This document shows, in pieces, positions 6,780-8,188 of a stretch of DNA of 8,188 bases. The DNA lies in assembly GCA_964415525.1 (NCBI GenBank), contig CAYQAS010000160.1, positions 1-8,188 of the forward strand, in the 5' to 3' direction. Positions within the stretch are counted from its first letter, which is position 1. Each line of letters starts with the position of its first letter. The notes below the pieces were generated by a model that was not told the origin of the DNA, made no database searches, and saw nothing but the letters and a program-made list of their open reading frames with translations. Both the position numbers and the translations under genes were made by a program. The stretch comes from CAZPUI01 sp964415525 (GTDB lineage: Bacteria > Acidobacteriota > Holophagae > Holophagales > Holophagaceae).

Positions 6780-6868
6780 CGCACCGTCAAAAAAAAAGCT
6801 GCCGACAACAGCATAGCTGCGCGAAGAAACTCCATTACCGGGCATAGCGGGAATCGGGACAGGGAATA

Positions 6869-7957
6869 GTGGGCAAACAAAAAAAGACCAAGGCCCCCCA
6901 TCGGGCCAAACAATCTGCCTTTCGTTCGATGGCGCCGGCCCTGGCTTTCTCCCTATTGCTCCCTTTGGCCTTGTTTTTTGCCGCCGAAGGCTGCATCGCC
7001 TTTGCCCTGAGCCACCCCCGGCTTATTCCCAAGGGATATGCCCTGAATTTGATGCGCTATTATTATGAATATTTCGACCGCGACGTTATTCAATTCTCCG
7101 ATGCCTGCGCCCGATACGACTCCGGCTTATTTTACACCCTCAAGCCCGGAACCTGCCGTTTTGCCAATCGCGAGTTCGACGTAGGCTACTCAATCAACAG
7201 CCTCGGGGTCCGTGATGAGGAAACGGCTCTCGCCAATCCCGAGATTGTCGTTATCGGCGATTCCCAGGCCATGGGCTGGGCCGTCGGGCGGGAGCAGACT
7301 TTTTCATCCCTCATAGGAAAGCTGACCGGGAAAAAGATACTGAATACCGGGGTTTCATCCTACGGCACCGCCCGGGAAATGATCATGCTCGACCGCGTTG
7401 CGAAGAACCGGCTCAAATACCTGGTCATTCAGTACAGCGACAATGATTTTGACGAGAACCGCTACTTTATCGGCAACAACTACAGCATGAACATATCCCC
7501 TGCCGAAAAATACGAGATGGTCCGCCTCTTTCATAAGGACAACACCGAATACTATCCGGGCAAACACATCCTTACCCTGATTAAAATCATGAGAACCCCG
7601 GACATCAATATTTCAGCGCCCGTTGCCTCTCCTTATCAACCATATGAGATCGACGCCTTCCTGCAGGTACTGCAAAAATCCCGTCCCGACCTGCGCAATC
7701 TCAAGCTAATTGTTTTTGAAGCTAATCCTTATGCCGCAAACGACAGACCTTTTATTGAAAATTTAAAAAAACAGATCCAGAACCAGTCCTACCCTGATTA
7801 CATTCGCAATATGACCGTGCTCGATCTGGGCAAAGAGCTGAACGCTGATAAATATCTTACCCTTGATGATCACATGAATGCCGACGGACACCGGTTGATC
7901 GCCGAACGGGTGGCCGAGGTTATTCAGACATTGGAAAAAAAGGGAACGACCAGATAA
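6869..7957 (+). CDS. Membrane-anchored SGNH/GDSL-hydrolase-like protein
   Basis: The protein has 362 residues. A basic N-terminus (KQKKTKAPHRAK) and one hydrophobic span (about 22-49) suggest a type II anchor with the catalytic part outside the cytoplasm. The SGNH blocks are visible: IGDSQAMG with probable nucleophile S132, G161 in NTGVSSYG, N192 in SDND (191-193 DND), and DDHMNADGH (333-341) with H335 as likely catalytic base and D333 or D334 as its partner. The His is followed by x-Asn, as in many bacterial family members, but the acid is one or two residues away instead of three. Such proteins are esterases or O-acyltransferases acting on envelope polysaccharides; the substrate here is unknown. 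GTG 6869 is chosen because AGGGAA (6861-6866) precedes it and it includes the basic flank; the Met at residue 21 is a weaker alternative. Confidence 0.78.
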   Translation: MGKQKKTKAPHRAKQSAFRSMAPALAFSLLLPLALFFAAEGCIAFALSHPRLIPKGYALNLMRYYYEYFDRDVIQFSDACARYDSGLFYTLKPGTCRFANREFDVGYSINSLGVRDEETALANPEIVVIGDSQAMGWAVGREQTFSSLIGKLTGKKILNTGVSSYGTAREMIMLDRVAKNRLKYLVIQYSDNDFDENRYFIGNNYSMNISPAEKYEMVRLFHKDNTEYYPGKHILTLIKIMRTPDINISAPVASPYQPYEIDAFLQVLQKSRPDLRNLKLIVFEANPYAANDRPFIENLKKQIQNQSYPDYIRNMTVLDLGKELNADKYLTLDDHMNADGHRLIAERVAEVIQTLEKKGTTR

Positions 7958-7973
7958 TCGCTCCGCCCTCACC

Positions 7974-8000
7974 CTCCCCCCCCGGGGAGAGGTATCTTTT
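7974..8000 (+). terminator. Possible weak terminator after the SGNH-like gene
   Basis: CTCCCC (7974-7979) and GGGGAG (7984-7989) form a perfect six-base-pair stem with a CCCC loop, 17 bases after the stop codon. The T run (TTTT, 7997-8000) is seven bases past the stem, which is far for an efficient intrinsic terminator. The C-rich context also resembles the repetitive palindromes common between proteobacterial genes. Confidence 0.35.
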
Positions 8001-8016
8001 CGGGACTTCCCGGGAA
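8001..8016. repeat. Overlapping short palindromes
   Basis: CGGGA-CT-TCCCG (8001-8012) overlaps a ten-base perfect palindrome TTCCCGGGAA (8007-8016). They lie between the SGNH-like gene and the next promoter candidate. They may be a protein-binding site or part of the GC-rich hairpin region before it; nothing identifies a binder. Confidence 0.4.
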
Positions 8017-8049
8017 CGGACATTTTTATCAGCCCCCCTGATTTTATCT

Positions 8050-8083
8050 GTTGACAAGCCTTTATTTTTATTTTACGGTCAAC
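8050..8083 (+). promoter_or_regulatory. Promoter candidate inside an inverted repeat, for the gene at the right edge
   Basis: TTGACA (8051-8056) is followed after 17 bases by TACGGT (8074-8079), which keeps the T, A and final T of the -10 consensus. GTTGAC (8050-8055) and GTCAAC (8078-8083) are perfect inverted arms 22 bases apart that overlap both boxes, so a dimeric regulator could bind here. The -10 match is weak. Confidence 0.4.
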
Positions 8084-8109
8084 GAAACTTTTGTAAGGAT
8101 TGAAAAATC

Positions 8110-8188
8110 GTGACCGGTGAGAGAAGAAGAACTGTTGACAGCGTGAACAATCTGTTTGGATTATTGCGCCTCAGTCTTCTTATGGTGG
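8110..8188 (+). CDS. Start of an unidentified protein, cut by the window edge
   Basis: A GTG at 8110 opens a frame that stays open to the last base, giving 26 residues (MTGERRRTVDSVNNLFGLLRLSLLMV). AAGGA (8095-8099) lies ten bases upstream and the promoter candidate at 8050-8083 precedes it. The basic start followed by a hydrophobic run suggests a membrane segment, as in a sensor kinase or other inner-membrane protein, but too little is visible to name a family. A second in-frame GTG at 8143 is an alternative start. Confidence 0.5.
   Translation, partial: MTGERRRTVDSVNNLFGLLRLSLLMV

Noticed and set aside
6798..6824. GCTG/CAGC repeats in the leader of the SGNH-like gene
   Set aside because: The stems are only four base pairs and no known riboswitch core is visible; chance is sufficient.
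8135..8140. Second TTGACA near the right edge
   Set aside because: It lies inside the likely coding start at 8110 and has no -10-like box 16-18 bases downstream.

Overview
The window is 8.2 kb of moderately GC-rich bacterial chromosome. The organism is Gram-negative: an outer-membrane beta-barrel protein runs in from the left edge. The combination of a long HflX with an N-terminal extension, an FmdB zinc ribbon, and a multi-membrane TMTC-like protein with C-terminal TPRs suggests Desulfobacterota (Syntrophus- or Geobacter-like). That placement is inference from protein flavour, since no rRNA or other marker is present.

Left part (1-3194, + strand): the 3' portion of a beta-barrel porin ends in a C-terminal Phe and is followed by a textbook intrinsic terminator (1186-1226). 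A new transcription unit then starts from a clear sigma70-type promoter (1256-1284). It carries a small FmdB-type zinc-ribbon protein and, 17 bases after its stop, the ribosome-associated GTPase HflX. The conserved N-terminus of HflX has no ATG, GTG or TTG start. The best supported start is an ATT at 1536 behind an AGGGGG ribosome-binding site.

Middle (3195-5816, + strand): a toxin-antitoxin module has its own consensus promoter with inverted and direct repeats inside it. A Phd/YefM-type antitoxin overlaps a VapC-like PIN-domain toxin by ATGA. Only 8 bases later begins a 592-residue membrane protein resembling the TMTC/GT-C glycosyltransferases, with three C-terminal TPRs. No promoter or good ribosome-binding site was seen for it, so it is probably transcribed with the toxin module.

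Right part (5817-8188): a short-chain dehydrogenase/reductase-like gene on the - strand converges on the TMTC-like gene. It lacks the usual catalytic Tyr and Lys. From the promoter-bearing region 6655-6868 the window diverges again: a - strand promoter for the SDR gene, and a consensus + strand promoter (TTGACA-N17-TATACT) for a membrane-anchored SGNH/GDSL-like protein. After it come a GC-rich hairpin region, another promoter candidate, and the first codons of a further + strand gene cut by the window edge.

These look like several independent units rather than one pathway. The TMTC-like protein and the SGNH protein may both act on envelope glycans or glycoproteins, but nothing in the sequence ties them together. 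I found no tRNA, rRNA, CRISPR array or insertion sequence.
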